Source of the DNA: Prostheceraeus crozeri
Taxonomy: Eukaryota; Platyhelminthes; Polycladida; Euryleptidae
Reading direction: 5' to 3'
NCBI GenBank assembly: GCA_907163375.1
Contig: CAJQUW010007784.1
Location: 558,001-622,000 of the forward strand
DNA: 64,000 bases
Numbering within the stretch: position 1 is the first letter of the stretch; each line of letters starts with the position of its first letter. The position numbers and the translations under genes were made by a program. This document shows, piece by piece, positions 28,506 through 40,040 of this stretch. The notes beneath the pieces are model-generated. The model saw only the letters and a program-made list of their open reading frames with translations. It did no database searches and had not been told where the DNA came from.

Positions 28506-29725
28506 TTAAAAGTTACGAGTGTCTCCCACCTCCACATTTTGTAGATCCTGGTGCGTTATCCAGCTATTGAATGAATCAGGATATCCTTTCCATTTAACTA
28601 GATATTTCCTTTGATTGCCATGACCTTTCCTCCTAATTATTTTGTCAATCATATACACCTCTTCACTTCTGTCTACTACTTGCAATTCATAAGAGTAAAA
28701 TTTTCCTTCAATTGGATTGCCATGGTAATCTATTAATTTATACATGGTGGGTCTAAATTTTGTATTTACTTCATCCACAAAAAACTCTTCTTCAGTCCAA
28801 TTATGTAGATACCCCTTCTCAAATGTAGACTTAACCTTTGAAATCCGAACTCTATCACCAACATTAATTTTCTTTTCATTGGAAATGTTTTTCGCTTTCT
28901 TATCATACAATCGAAGCCATACATCCATCGCATTATCTGGGGTAACATCAACTGGTTTCATCTTAATGATTCGATGATAGCTTTCATTGTAATTCTTAAC
29001 AAATTTCTGCAGCTCACTTACCCAAACATGTGTATTTTTTGCAGTGAAATAGCGCCATATTTTTGTCTTCAGTGTGCGATTGAACCTCTCAACCATGGCA
29101 GCTTTATAAGCACTTTTGACACTAAACAATTCCACATTATGACTTTTAAGGAGACTTCGAACATGAGAGTTTTCGAATTCCTTCCCTTGATCGGTCTGCA
29201 TTCTTTGCGGAACACGCCCGTCATCGAAAATGCTCTGAAAAGCCGCTTCAACTTCTGGTCCTCGTTTAGATTTCAGCGCACGTGCCCAAGCATAGCGAGA
29301 TAAAATGTCTATTACGGTTAAGATGTACTTATAGCCATCATTGTACTGTGATATCTGCTGCATGTCAGCCAAGTCCGCTTGCCATTGACTATCTATATTG
29401 TTAACAACATATTTCTTGTTGGAAACCGCTTTCTCGCATTTTTGTGAAGAGTGTAAGTCGGTTGACTCCTCAACCACTTCTTAACTTTCTCTATTCCCAC
29501 ACCTGCTGCACGAGCTAGAACCTCCGGACGATTGAAACTTGCGGATGATTTAAGTCGTAATAAATCTTTCTGAGTTTCACTGCTGTATTCATCGTCTTTG
29601 TTCTGATTTGCACGCGTATTACTCGCACAGCAACTGCTAACACAATTGATAACAACCTCTATGCCCTCTTCTGCTTTACCTTCGACCGCAGATTTCAAAC
29701 AACAGCAAAATTTTTGTAACGACAT
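28506..29725 (-). pseudogene. Polinton integrase with chromodomain (Polinton B), broken
   Basis: The N-terminal part has a Cys-rich start (KFCCCLKS, CVSSCCAS), then FNRPEVLARAAG and KVKKWLRSQPTYTLHK. The core has DSQWQADLADM (Asp), QTDQGKEFENS (Asp) and MVERFNRTLKTKIWR (Glu), an SH3-like segment with GDRVRISKVKSTFEKGY, and a chromodomain with IDKIIRRKG and LVKWKGYPDSFNSW. It would insert the element. It is broken but only lightly. Confidence 0.87.
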
Positions 29726-29761
29726 GATATGAGAGAGGCAAGGCTTAATTCATATTTGCTT

Positions 29762-30412
29762 AATATTTACTATACTCCTTCGCAACACGCATTGAGCGCC
29801 TAGTAGCTCTTTTTGGTTGCAGATCATTGGGATCATGAAGCTCTCGCTTGACCGCCATCGTGGGTGTTTTACTCTTTGATCCATCTTGTAAGTGACCCTT
29901 ATCCAATTCATTCACAGTCGGTCCTCCAATAATATTGTGAGGTACATTTTGATCAGATAAAATTTTCTGAAAATATGTCCACCCTTGTGGTGCACCTAGT
30001 TTTCGCCTTACATCTCTGACAGCATATTGTAGAAGGTCATCTATATGTGACTATTTCTAATCACATCACCAGTTGTTTCATCTATTATCTCCCCTCTCTC
30101 ATTGAACTTCACATGTGGATCAATGAAGTCAAATAATCGCTCAGCGCGCACACGATATGGTCGAGGTGTTGACAAGGTTATAAGTCGTCGCAACTTGTCA
30201 CGAATCTGTCGCCTCTCGTCAATGTTTTCAGCTGCTAACTGCATTCGTCGATAGGGATCCTTAATCTTCTGAATTTCCATATCCTTTTGTGTTAGTTCCT
30301 TAAGTTGATTCGTAATAGGTTGATCTATATTTTTGACTTCCTGTGCACTTTGTAATGTAGTCAATTGTACATACTCCTCTTGAGGAATGACTACCATCTT
30401 TGAATACGACAT
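29762..30412 (-). pseudogene. Conserved Polinton middle protein (Polinton B), broken
   Basis: The start (ATG at 30,410-30,412) reads MSYSKMVVIPQEEYVQL and continues with IKDPYRRMQLAAE and LFDFIDPHVKFNERGEI. The C-terminal part shows GAPQGWTYFQKIL and a basic tail. Each block parallels the whole Polinton A protein at 6,953-7,645. Its function is unknown. Confidence 0.65.
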
Positions 30413-30451
30413 GTTTGAAAATAATAAGGCAACAAAGTACATTGCTTAAAA

Positions 30452-31087
30452 CTAACTGTGAACCGAGAAAACTGTCATTGGTTCAGCGGAATTAGGTATG
30501 ATATTTGTTCGAAATCGAAGTCGTTCCGGACATTCCTGGGTTAGATCAATAAATAGATAACCATGTGGTTTCTTTGTTACATCTTCATATATTTTTGAAA
30601 GTACTTTAGGTTGTTGAGGTAATATCTGTCTACTGAGATGATGTATCTGACTGCTATCTCTTGGATTTTTAAATATTGCCAAATAATGTGTATTCAAACT
30701 TCTAGTTCTTTGCTCTTTCCCTCCATCGAAGATGTTTTGGGTGATGTAGATTATAAAAGCTTCCCTATGATGTGCAGTTTGAATGAACATTTCAGTTACA
30801 TCCTTTGAAGATTTGCTTTCTCGTAATAGATCATCTAATACTAGTAAGTCACCTGCTTTGATATCCTCAGTTGATGGTAACCCTTGCTTCACCTCATAAC
30901 CTTTCTGGCGAAGTGCAGAATGTAGTTGTGGTTGAAATATTCCATAATACCATTTGACTCTCTTAATTTCCTTGTTAAACATTTCATTTCTATGTTGTAG
31001 CAATTCAGTTACAAATGTAGTTTTACCGGACTGACTTGGTCCAGCGACACACATTGTGCGATCAGTGAATAGACGAAAATCTGTCAT
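30452..31087 (-). CDS. DNA-packaging ATPase, A32/FtsK-HerA type (Polinton B)
   Basis: A whole 211-residue frame from the ATG at 31,085-31,087. Walker A is GPSQSGKT at residues 16-23, Walker B is LLVLDDLL at 81-88, and a conserved IIYITQNIF sensor-like strand follows at 112-120. The C-terminal HGYLFIDLTQECPERLRFR is shared with the Polinton A remnant. Such ATPases pump DNA into the capsid of Polintons, virophages and poxviruses (A32). Confidence 0.88.
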   Translation of the reverse strand: MTDFRLFTDRTMCVAGPSQSGKTTFVTELLQHRNEMFNKEIKRVKWYYGIFQPQLHSALRQKGYEVKQGLPSTEDIKAGDLLVLDDLLRESKSSKDVTEMFIQTAHHREAFIIYITQNIFDGGKEQRTRSLNTHYLAIFKNPRDSSQIHHLSRQILPQQPKVLSKIYEDVTKKPHGYLFIDLTQECPERLRFRTNIIPNSAEPMTVFSVHS

Positions 31088-31228
31088 CTTATAATTCCAT
31101 TAACATTAAACTCATTATCCCGCTAATTTTGCTTAGAACAACAAAACAGACACATGTTCCAGATCACGTTTATTTACATTCAGAATAGAAACTTTCAAGT
31201 TACATTTACAAATTAAAACATTTACAAA

Positions 31229-31975
31229 TTAAAACATTTGTGTTTCCTCATCACAATTAGGATCATAGAAAGTTTTCAAGTCAGCATCTTGGCGCTGCAA
31301 CTTCAATTTAGGATTCCCATCTTTAGATTTCCGCCCTCGCTTTTTGCTCTCTTCCTTCCCATCACTTGAAGCAGTCTTATCAATGTTAATTAAACATTTA
31401 TCAATTGGTAGTGGTTCATAGACTAGTTGAAGAACCTTCATTTGTAAAGATGCGACTTTACCAGTCGAACCATGTGAGCCAATATAAAGTCCGGTAACGT
31501 GCACTAAGCCCATATAGCGACCCCGTTTGAGATCCTCACATTCCATCGCGTTTGTTAAGAGATCGAATGCTTGAAAATGATCCGATAGTTTTAAAAACAA
31601 GTGTATCGAATTCCGGCAATTCCTTGTAACCAACTCCTTCCTCTAATGCCTTTCTCCAATGAGTGGGAGCACTTTCAGGCAGCTCAACCCATTCTTTCGC
31701 GAAAGAGTCAATAGTTTTAAGAATCACCTGTTGCTATTTTGGAAAAGTCACTCGCATTTGTCTCATATTGCTATACCCTGATGTAGACATACCATTACTG
31801 TGGAAGAATGGAACTTGAAGATAAAAGCCATCATCACCATGATTCAAGGTTTGAAAGTAGAATGTATTTCCAATCCCTTGCACCTTTCGTGTCGGACGAA
31901 GCTTCAAGAGATCTTGCTCAAAAGCGTCACCTTCCTCTCTGATTGTATACATTTTCTGAGTCATGTTTCAACAAG
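31229..31975 (-). pseudogene. Conserved Polinton early protein (Polinton B), broken
   Basis: The first gene after the TATA box at 32,050. It has an N-terminal part with KLRPTRKVQGIGNTFYF and a C-terminal part with MGLVHVTGLYIGSHG, KVASLQMKVLQLVYEPLP and a Lys-rich tail. It is homologous to the gene at 8,520-9,300 in Polinton A. The gene is broken. No function known. Confidence 0.55.
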
Positions 31976-32049
31976 TACTAATTCGGAGCTTACAACCAGC
32001 GCAAATGAATTGTCACTTGAAAGTGGTAAAATATCATTAAAGCGTCTTC

Positions 32050-32057
32050 CTTATATA
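32050..32057 (-). promoter_or_regulatory. TATA box of the Polinton B leftward gene row
   Basis: Reads TATATAAG(G) on the minus strand, 86 bases before the first start codon. It is identical to the boxes before the polymerase gene and the 153-aa gene. Confidence 0.55.
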
Positions 32058-32179
32058 CACCTATATATGACTCATCAATCAAAGTGATGACGTGTCACTT
32101 TATGATTCGCTAACCTTATATTAACATTGCAGCAGTTGCTGCAATCCTTCCAAGCGGACTATTGATTACACCATTAATA

Positions 32180-32512
32180 CTAGCTGTTTCCAATATCATT
32201 TAACATACTTAGAAACCCACCACCACCGCGCTGAATTAAGTTTCGCCTTTTCTTATCACTACTCCTTGGATTTGAAAACTTTTTTATGCTATTCAAAGAG
32301 CCAGCATTCAATAGAGGCTTGTAAATAGGTAGATATTTGTGTATTGCAAAAGCTAAATCACGAATGAAATCATCACTTGAATTTTGAATCAATTTACACT
32401 TCTTCTTATTATCATGTATCCTGTTTAACTTTCGCAACGCCTTTTTAAACTGACTTGAAGGTTTGAAGGACCGTTTCGATTGACGAGAAGATGCCTTCCG
32501 TTTTACAGACAT
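32180..32512 (-). CDS. Small basic Polinton protein with C-terminal Gly tail
   Basis: A whole 110-residue frame. It is Lys/Arg-rich at the N-terminus, has NSSDDFIRDLAFAIHKYLPI in the middle and ends with RRNLIQRGGGGFLSML. The pattern of a basic head, a short helical segment and an R/K-x-LIQ-x-GGxFL end is common to small proteins found near one end of many invertebrate Polintons. Function unknown. It is the outermost gene on the right. Confidence 0.6.
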   Translation of the reverse strand: MSVKRKASSRQSKRSFKPSSQFKKALRKLNRIHDNKKKCKLIQNSSDDFIRDLAFAIHKYLPIYKPLLNAGSLNSIKKFSNPRSSDKKRRNLIQRGGGGFLSMLNDIGNS

Positions 32513-32702
32513 TTTTATTCTAATATGGAAATAGATAATACAGTTACAATTTTTGCTTAGTACTTACAACATTATACACAAAAGTTTACAAGCATTCACA
32601 GAGTTTGTTGCTGGTACCTATAAAATTACATAAAACACTTAACAAGTTGTAGAGGGAAACTGATATACACTCACATCGGCTAGAGTCTGATTTGTAGCAG
32701 TT

Positions 32703-33164
32703 ATGAGCTGCTCAATGTCTTTCATTAGATGTTTTGAAATTGGGCAGCACATACAGCAGGGCTTTGAATGGAAAGTGGCGGAACGTGATGTTCAACGAGG
32801 ACGTTGCCATGTTTGTCCAAAGCGAAATCAAGTGAAGGTAAGATACCAAATTTGTGAAAGGTTTGTGTGCAGCAACCACTCTACTCGTCGACCACTTTGT
32901 GATATTTGCAAGTGATTTTTGTGTTAAATCGTTTTGAAAGTGGCCTTGAGTGATAAGTTTTGATAAGTAGCCAATAAATGCATACAACTGGATTATTTGC
33001 TTTTTTCTCTTTGTCTGGTACATATTACATTGTCAGATAACATTGGGATTTAGAATGGAGATCTATAACAGGTGTTAGAATAAAAAATATTAACCGAGCC
33101 CAATGGGCTCTAGCTGCAACCAATACGTAACTTTTTGTGGTGCAGTGCAACGGACTAGGGTTAA
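32703..33164 (+). mobile_element. piggyBac 3' part with C-terminal Cys-rich domain
   Basis: The frame at 32,703-32,915 has RGRCHVCPKRNQVKVRYQ, ICERFVCSNHS and PLCDIC, the Cys-pair layout of the piggyBac C-terminal DNA-binding domain. It ends in a stop, and 245 bases later comes CTAGGGTTAA (TTAA at 33,161-33,164), a plausible piggyBac right end, although it shares only the CCCT/AGGG end with the left terminus. Between the left part's last block and this domain the middle of the C-terminal third is not seen. That it is the other half of the 11.9 kb element is inferred from strand, order and distance. Confidence 0.6.
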
Positions 33165-36100
33165 GTGCAAAATATTCCATTATGTAGATTTGACCCCATC
33201 CGCATGAAAAAATATGATGATTCTAGTGTTCCATCAACCAAGCTAGAAAAAAGGTACTTTTATCCTGAAACAAAGTTTGTCCAGTAGCAATGAATAATTC
33301 CCGTTTTTTTACTTTTTAGAACTGAAAGCAACTGTTACTTCTGTTGATCTTTCCATTTATTTTCACTACATCTACTACTCAAATTTAAGTACTAACTCGG
33401 TTACGTACACAAAGGCCAACTCATAAAGTTGGCAATTTTGACTCTCTAAATGCCAAGCACAGAAAGAGAATGACACACTGACCAACCAACTTGGATGAGA
33501 TTACATTTCACATTATCCACAGTCGGTCTGTGTTTCAGTCACAAATGCATGGTTGGGCAAACATCATCGAATGCATACATAATGTACATCTAAATATTCA
33601 CTCATTCATTCGACACATACATTCACACATATACAAACTTCATTACAGTGACGTATGCCATTTATGCGAAACGTACAATTTGAGATACAAGAAAAAGTGG
33701 TGTTCCAACACATGAATTGAACACTCAACGGGTAGCCTTGTTTAGGTGACGAGATGAAAAGCTGCACTACTAAGGTATATATAAAAGTAATACGTTAGAA
33801 GCACGGTTTCCGTTGCCATCTCATAACCAAACAAGTATGTATAATAATTGCAATGAGTGTAATGATTTCAAGAAATGGATGACAAAATGATGGAAAAGGG
33901 AACACCCACTTCATGTCAGATCACGATGATCTGCATGAACTTCGTTCAGCATAAATGATGAGTAGTAAATTTTAATAATGAACTTCAGGTGACATCAAAT
34001 AAAGAGTCACAATACCGAGTATATGCTGGAGGAGTCAATCTCTGGGATAGAGGAAATCCTCTAAGATTACGAGATTTGACAGCTTAATATATACAAATGT
34101 AAATTAACATCAAATGAAATCAATACAATGAAAAAGCCAGTAGTAACAGGAAAATGATACATTCAAAAATATATAAAATGCACAAATCACATTGAAAGAA
34201 AAAAATAAGATTCATATACGATGCCAGATTGTACAGTTGCTCATCGAAGCTGTATGGGCACTAAAATACAACGCCAAGTTTGAAATGATGGAAGCACAAA
34301 GACAATCATTTGTATTTAAGCTGTCAAAAGACGTAAGAAGAAATGGATAACATGACGACTTTCTACAACACATACTGGGAAGGAAATTGGTAATATTTTG
34401 ATATCAGCATTTTCTTTCACAAATTGTCATAACGTATCTATAAAAGATAATTTACACCATCCAATTATCAGGATGAAATGAAAATGCAAGCAAACACAAC
34501 CCTATTCAACAAGTGATTAGGGACATTCAATATCAACATTGACTTCACCTCTCCGTTTCACATACAATAAATGAGGTCAACAAAAATAAATTATTGCACG
34601 ATACAAAACCAAGGCTGATTATCAGATATGCCGGAATTTTAGTTGTCAAAAAGAGACCGAACAGCTGTTATGCCGAGGACATATTATGCGCTACAAGGCG
34701 TGACCATTACCAAGTAGAGGTTGGCATATTATAGAAAATTAAAAGAGTATCGTTATGATAATATGCGCTTTTCGGGTTCAATCAAGAATCAGGTTCATCA
34801 AATGAATCTCAATGTTTCAATGCAGGAAACACATAAAATTCATCAATACATAAATATTATGCTTTTCGCAGCAAGTGTTACTCTTGACATCAGATGTCAA
34901 TCTGATACAGGGGTCAGTCATGTTAAGGATTTTTCATATTTATCTCAATATCTGCATACATTGGTCGTAGCATCTGCTTTCTACAATTCGATGTACGCGT
35001 GCACTTCGAATTTACCAGTCATAACTATCATAATGCAAGTAGGTAAACCTCTACTTCCAAAGTTAACATTAACCTCAAATCTTACTAGATTTTGCGTATT
35101 GAAATTTGTTTCTTATTTGTCAACGATAGAAGTCCCAAATAAGTTCCCGATATCATTAATTACATTCTAATTGGTAATGGGTACCTTTGCATATCCATAT
35201 TCTCAATGTTAAGTAAGTGTCTAGAATATAGCATATTTGCCAGATGCTTAGGATGTTCAAATTTACGCGTTCAATTCACATGATGCATATCCCATAAACA
35301 GTCAGGGTGCATAAATGCTATAGTTAAATGCTCTCTGATCACGGTGTGACAATTATAATATACAGAAGAATTCACAGATCCAAAATATTCTACAGAAGGC
35401 AGTATTTGTCTTCGTTTTGAACTACAACGATAGAACAGGTAAATCTGATCGATAAATTGATAAAATGATGATACAAAACATGAGTATACGTACTAAACTA
35501 ACAGCGAGTCACAATGTGTTCATTGGGCTGCGAGCGGCCAATACCTGATCATGAACATTTTACACGAATAGGCATTTACAGTGATGCCTGTCATAAATGT
35601 TCAAAAAACAAACATGTTATGTCGACAACAAAAATTCTTAACAATAGCATGAATTTACATGTACTACAAACGTCACAGTCATGGTTTGCTTTTGAAGGAA
35701 ATGGTCAAAAACTCAATATTCTAAAAATGGACGAAAATCACTACCCATTATTCACCTCATGCAAAATTTTGTCAATGGATTTCGTCTGACATAGAAGTCA
35801 AACATATTCCAATATCAGATTGACAAAGTTAATACTTCAGAAAGAAATCTTAATTGAATCGCGACAGTTTACAGATAGCAAATGTTTGGAACAACCTTTG
35901 ATCATAGGAAAAAAGCATGCAGGATAAGTACAGCATCGATGAAAATTGTTACAAATAAAACTTGATGGTGTGAAGTACGCCGCTCTTATTATTTTTCTTT
36001 CATTAAAACTGGAACATGGTTGATTACATAAAATGTCAAGAACACAACGGAGCTTCAGTTTTAACGACTTTCAAAAGAAAACAAATGCCTCCCATAGTGC

Positions 36101-36323
36101 GGGATTATGCGACACAGTGTCACTAAGTGGAAATGGGACAGTTCGGACTAGGCAATCAATCACAAGAGATTCATTTCATCATATTTATCATCTATTCATA
36201 CAGAATATAGAGGTATACTGGTACGAATGATGTTATAGCTGCCTTCATACCTCTCAAGTTATACACACATACTCCTTTCTACGGTCCCAAATTCACTTAA
36301 TCTGATACATTCCTGCTGATTTT
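33165..36323. other. No gene seen (AT-rich flank of the zinc-finger gene)
   Basis: AT-rich DNA without a convincing coding frame or recognisable transposon. The 149-codon open stretch at 34,721-35,170 has no domain, family resemblance or splice context and is probably chance. It may hold the 3' untranslated region of the adjacent minus-strand gene. Confidence 0.5.
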
Positions 36324-36968
36324 CTATTTAACAGGATTTACAGGAGGATTATTAACAGGAACCTTCTTATGTACCATTTTCGTATGGATGTGCAAATGTT
36401 CCTTTCGTTTGAATGCTTTAGAACACCAGAGGCAGGGATAAGGGCGCAAACCAGTATGATCCATCATATGCCTTGTTAATTGTCCTTTCTGTCGGTAAGC
36501 CTTCCCACATGTCTTGCAGGCAAAAGGTCTCTCCCCTGTATGTGTGCGAATATGTACGATTAATTGCTGCTTGTTGTGAAAGCTCTTCGGGCAGTACTGG
36601 CATGCAAACGGTTTGTTTGGAGTGGTAGTTGATGGGGTAGTACCGCCAGTATTACCTGACCCACCAGTGCTGCTTGTTGGGGCAGGCACCACGGTCGTAG
36701 GAGTGGCACCGTTGCTGGGACCTGTCTGAGAAGTCGTGGTTTGAACCTGTGATGAGCCCGGGCCTGAATTCGCCTGCGTCACCGTGTTCGTGAGTGGCTG
36801 AGGTGTAACTGCAGGTGTTAGCTGCGTGGTTGTTAGTTGATTGGCTGGTGATGCACCGTCCACCATATCAAGAGCAATGGTTGCGGTTTTCATTTCTTGA
36901 AGTGTATTGCCTGAAGCAAGGGGAGCCAATTCCATTGCAACCGGTGCAACCCCGCCATTTAGCACAGC
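36324..36968 (-). CDS. Last exon of a three-C2H2 zinc-finger transcription factor
   Basis: This exon starts after the acceptor TTTTTCCTCAG (phase 0) and ends at a TAG. It codes for a Thr/Pro/Gly-rich linker followed by three C2H2 fingers: CQYCPKSFHNKQQLIVHIRTH, CKTCGKAYRQKGQLTRHMMDH and CLWCSKAFKRKEHLHIHTKMVH, joined by TGERPF and TGLRPY linkers. It is a sequence-specific nuclear DNA-binding protein. Upstream exons at 45.5 and 53.1 kb are Gln/Thr-rich and join in the same phase. The orthologue cannot be named from the fingers alone. Confidence 0.85.
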   Translation of the reverse strand, partial: AVLNGGVAPVAMELAPLASGNTLQEMKTATIALDMVDGASPANQLTTTQLTPAVTPQPLTNTVTQANSGPGSSQVQTTTSQTGPSNGATPTTVVPAPTSSTGGSGNTGGTTPSTTTPNKPFACQYCPKSFHNKQQLIVHIRTHTGERPFACKTCGKAYRQKGQLTRHMMDHTGLRPYPCLWCSKAFKRKEHLHIHTKMVHKKVPVNNPPVNPVK

Positions 36969-37029
36969 CTGAGGAAAAAGCAAAAAGAATGTCATTTTAT
37001 TGTTTACGTAGAAAAACAAGTATGTTAAG

Positions 37030-37210
37030 CATACAACTGATGATGATGATGGCTTAACGTTACTACTCCCCCATACTGTGGACTAAGACCATGCTGACAT
37101 GGTCAGACCTTTAACTGGAGAGTTGTGATCTTTTAGCCCGGATGCCCTTCCCGACAACACTTTCAGTGCTTGACTTCTGCACCGAAGGATCTAACTGTAC
37201 TACAGTATGT
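37030..37210. repeat. LINE/SINE tail fragment with (GATGAT) end
   Basis: A GATGATGATGATGG run is followed by GCCCGGATGCCCTTCCCGACA, whose reverse complement is the GTCGGGAAGGGCATCCGG motif seen in many LINE and SINE 3' regions. It lies in the intron next to the last exon. Family uncertain. Confidence 0.4.
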
Positions 37211-38639
37211 CACAAGAGATTCCCTGAGTCGGCATAACTCAAAATGACGAATCGATCGGCAGCGGACATCTAAATTACAAATTATAAACCGACACAATGG
37301 TGGCTACATATACGTACAATTGCATTCCAAGTCAAGATGATCTCTTTGATGAGGTTGAGGAACCTCGAATTCAATAGGTTCTATCTTTAGGGAAATATAG
37401 GCAAATTAGTATAATACCTATAATATGTGTGCTTACAAGTGCGATTGATCACACTAGAGCTCCAAGCGGTTAAACTGACCAGATGGTTTACTTAATCAAT
37501 CTGCGTTTATTTTCTTCCTCATTATGTCGTCTTCATTAAATATATGACTCTGTTTACTAAAATGTTTTCCCAATTACGATTTTGTCCACATTGAGTTCTC
37601 GCACCAAGGGTTCTTTCTATTTTCTCAATGTCTTTAAAGCTTCGCTCATATAGTTCCAATCGCATTCTGTGCATTCATGGAGATAAACTGCGCTTCATTG
37701 GTTTCCTAGTGCTTCTCTTTCCTCAAATGGTCACTCAACTATCTTTAAAAACTTGCAAGAATCTTTGACAAGGAAAAGAGAGGTGCTAGGAAAGCAATAT
37801 ATGCGCAGTTTACAGCAATGAACTCACAGATTGCGATAGGAATAATGTGAGTGAAGCTTCAATACTCCCAGACTTATTTATCCAATATTTACCAGACTTT
37901 CCAGACATTTTCTTAAAAACGATACTTTTTCAGACCCGCGGGCACCCTGTTTTTGATGGTCAAAAGAAATATTTGTGATTCATTTATATTCGACGAGATT
38001 ACTGATCTTATTTATATCACTCAAAAGTATCCAAAAAGCCGTAAAAGATAATCGCGCATTTACAGACATAAATCCATTAAGATAACCGTGCAACTGTCCC
38101 TACAAGCGAAAAAATTAGACTATATCCTGAGCGAACATTTACGTAAGATTAAGTGCACCACAGAATTTTCGGATTGGTGGTTGAGAATTAAAAGGATTTT
38201 GATTATTATGGAGGCCTCCTACTATGAGAACTTCTATTTCCGTTGAAGCGACTTTCTCGCCAACATCACTGGCCATCATCAAAGCAATATTGGACCTCAA
38301 GATTGTAGCATACGGTGTGCTTTTCGTTCCTTCTCCTTCCATCAAACTTTTTATTCTCGACTTTTAATGTGATGGGCACTATTCTTCGATTTAATCATCA
38401 ACTCGGTTAATGATTTCCAACTGTCATTAAGAATTTTATACTTCTGTAACTGACTTGAAAAGCAACCTTGTCATCGGGAGAAGCATTGCAAAGTGAATAA
38501 TGTAGACAAGTTAGTTATAATAGCCCTGATAATTATAAACCCTACCTTGTAATCATATAACCCAATCATATCTTCTTAGCAAGTGGTCCTGGGTATGACA
38601 CTAAACTGCATACGTCATGCTACAGGAAAGATAGTACCT
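37211..38639. other. Intronic DNA, no feature recognised
   Basis: AT-rich sequence between the last and middle exons of the zinc-finger gene. No coding frame, clear repeat or RNA gene seen. Confidence 0.5.
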
Positions 38640-38870
38640 TACCCCAGCAATGGCCTAATGGCTCTAGAAATGTTCCTACTGGTAGATCTGGTCCTCCTGT
38701 AGCATGAGGGGCTGCTCATGGTCCCCAGCCTAGCTAGCTCGTGAGATAGATGAAGGACACTCTGATTTCAAACCACCTGCTGCCGTGCAGGTTATGCCTC
38801 GTCAGGCAAAGGCTAGGACTACCGCTTACAACAGTAGTTGGCGTCAGCAAGGGCATGCGGCCTAAGTAGG
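38640..38870 (+). repeat. LINE/SINE fragment
   Basis: GC-rich for its surroundings, with GGCGTCAGCAAGGGCATGCGG, a variant of the GGCGTCAGGAAGGGCATCCGG motif of LINE/SINE elements. It is related by that motif to the piece at 37,030-37,210, in opposite orientation. It may be the start of the RTE-like LINE at 40 kb, interrupted by a hAT piece. Confidence 0.4.
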
Positions 38871-40040
38871 TAGGGGGTGCAAAAAATAGTTGACATTTAT
38901 CAAAAGTTTAGGTTTTGCACTATAAATGCTGTGACGATGGTTGCCAGGAGTAGGGAAGTGGTGGAGATGTTGGCGAAATTGACCTAGTTACGGCGGAACA
39001 TGCTACTGACTTCGTCAGCATAAAGCTAGAAATCGAATTTCACTCACTACTTTTCCCGATCGATGGAATGTCAGAATATCCGAACGCTCTACCCTTACGA
39101 CAAAGATACTGGCCTTTTTTGCGTAGCGGTAACTGCGAAAGCTTGTCGCAACAGCAAGCGAAACAATTTATTCTGGATCTCTTACAGCAAGTGAATTTTG
39201 TTTGAGACCAGTGCTTGAGTAGCCGTCATCAAATGAATCATGCGCCGAACTGAATAAAAGCTGCTGATTGTCTCTCTCTGATCAATTGGATTCCTTTCTA
39301 AAAGAACAATCTGATATCAATGCTGTAACGACATCGTCTGAGTCGCCTCTCAGCCGTATTATTGCCAAAGAATTGGATTATCTAAAAATGACTGGAAAAC
39401 GTGTAGAAATTTTGGAGATCGACATGAAGTCGTTATTAAGGTCGTCATTACTGGTCGTCCCACCAACCAGTGTTGAAAGTGAAAGAGCTGCCAGTGTTGC
39501 AGGTGCGTTCTGCACAAAAGCAAGAAATAGACTTAGTGACAGAAGTCTGAATATATTGTGCGTACTGAAGTGGTTCTTCAGTCAAGATTTTCTCAAATGT
39601 GACTGATAAGGCGTCACTCGGATTATCCAATTTTAATTAAAAGCTGAATCGAATAATTAGGAATATATAATACTATAATATATAATAATTAGGCCTCCAT
39701 TATCAGTATACTTAGAAATCTCTGAGCATTTCAATCAATTCGACTTTTCTATCTTAAAACCAGGTATGCTTAAACACAACTATATATGTATGCAATTATC
39801 TTTTTCTCTATTATATTAGTTATATTTGTTGTATTACACACCTTAGAATATTTGTATTTTAACAACATATCCAATTTAAATATTATTTAGCATTGTTGTA
39901 ATAAGAAAGTAAAAAAAAACACAAATAAACACAGAAAATTGGGAAAGCAATAAAATTTCCCAATCCTGGGATCCCGGGATTAGGATAAATCGGAATTCTG
40001 ATACCGGGATTACAAAATACTTCTGAGATTGACATCCCTA
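38871..40040 (+). mobile_element. hAT element remnant with C-terminal dimerisation domain
   Basis: A 112-codon frame at 39,268-39,606 encodes the hAT C-terminal block: VVPPTSVESERAASVAGAF, CTKARNRLSDRSLNILCVLKWFF. The right end reads GATTGACATCCCTA, the reverse of a TAGGGATGTCAATC hAT terminus, ending at 40,040. The left end is not certain (a TAGGGGGTG at 38,871 is a weak candidate) and I see no clean 8-bp duplication. Most of the transposase, including the catalytic part, is absent. Confidence 0.65.

Larger units (their letters stand above)
13800..32700. mobile_element. Polinton B (Maverick), nested in piggyBac
   Basis: About 18.9 kb, the normal Polinton size. It has the zinc-finger/DNA polymerase gene, protease, capsid, core-like, structural, integrase, middle, ATPase and early genes in one block, plus a left accessory region. 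Boundaries are set by where piggyBac coding stops (about 13.8 kb) and resumes (about 32.7 kb) and are uncertain by about 100 bases. I could not find long terminal inverted repeats or a clear 6-bp target duplication by eye. Protease, core-like, ATPase and several small genes are whole; overall about twelve to fifteen breaks make it inactive. It must be younger than the piggyBac insertion that hosts it. Confidence 0.85.

Noticed and set aside
33100-33164. Certain right terminus of piggyBac
   Set aside because: CTAGGGTTAA fits the family rule, but it shares only a few bases with the left end, so it is kept as a candidate.
34721-35170. 149-codon plus-strand frame
   Set aside because: No domain, no coding-like composition, no splice or promoter context; probably chance.
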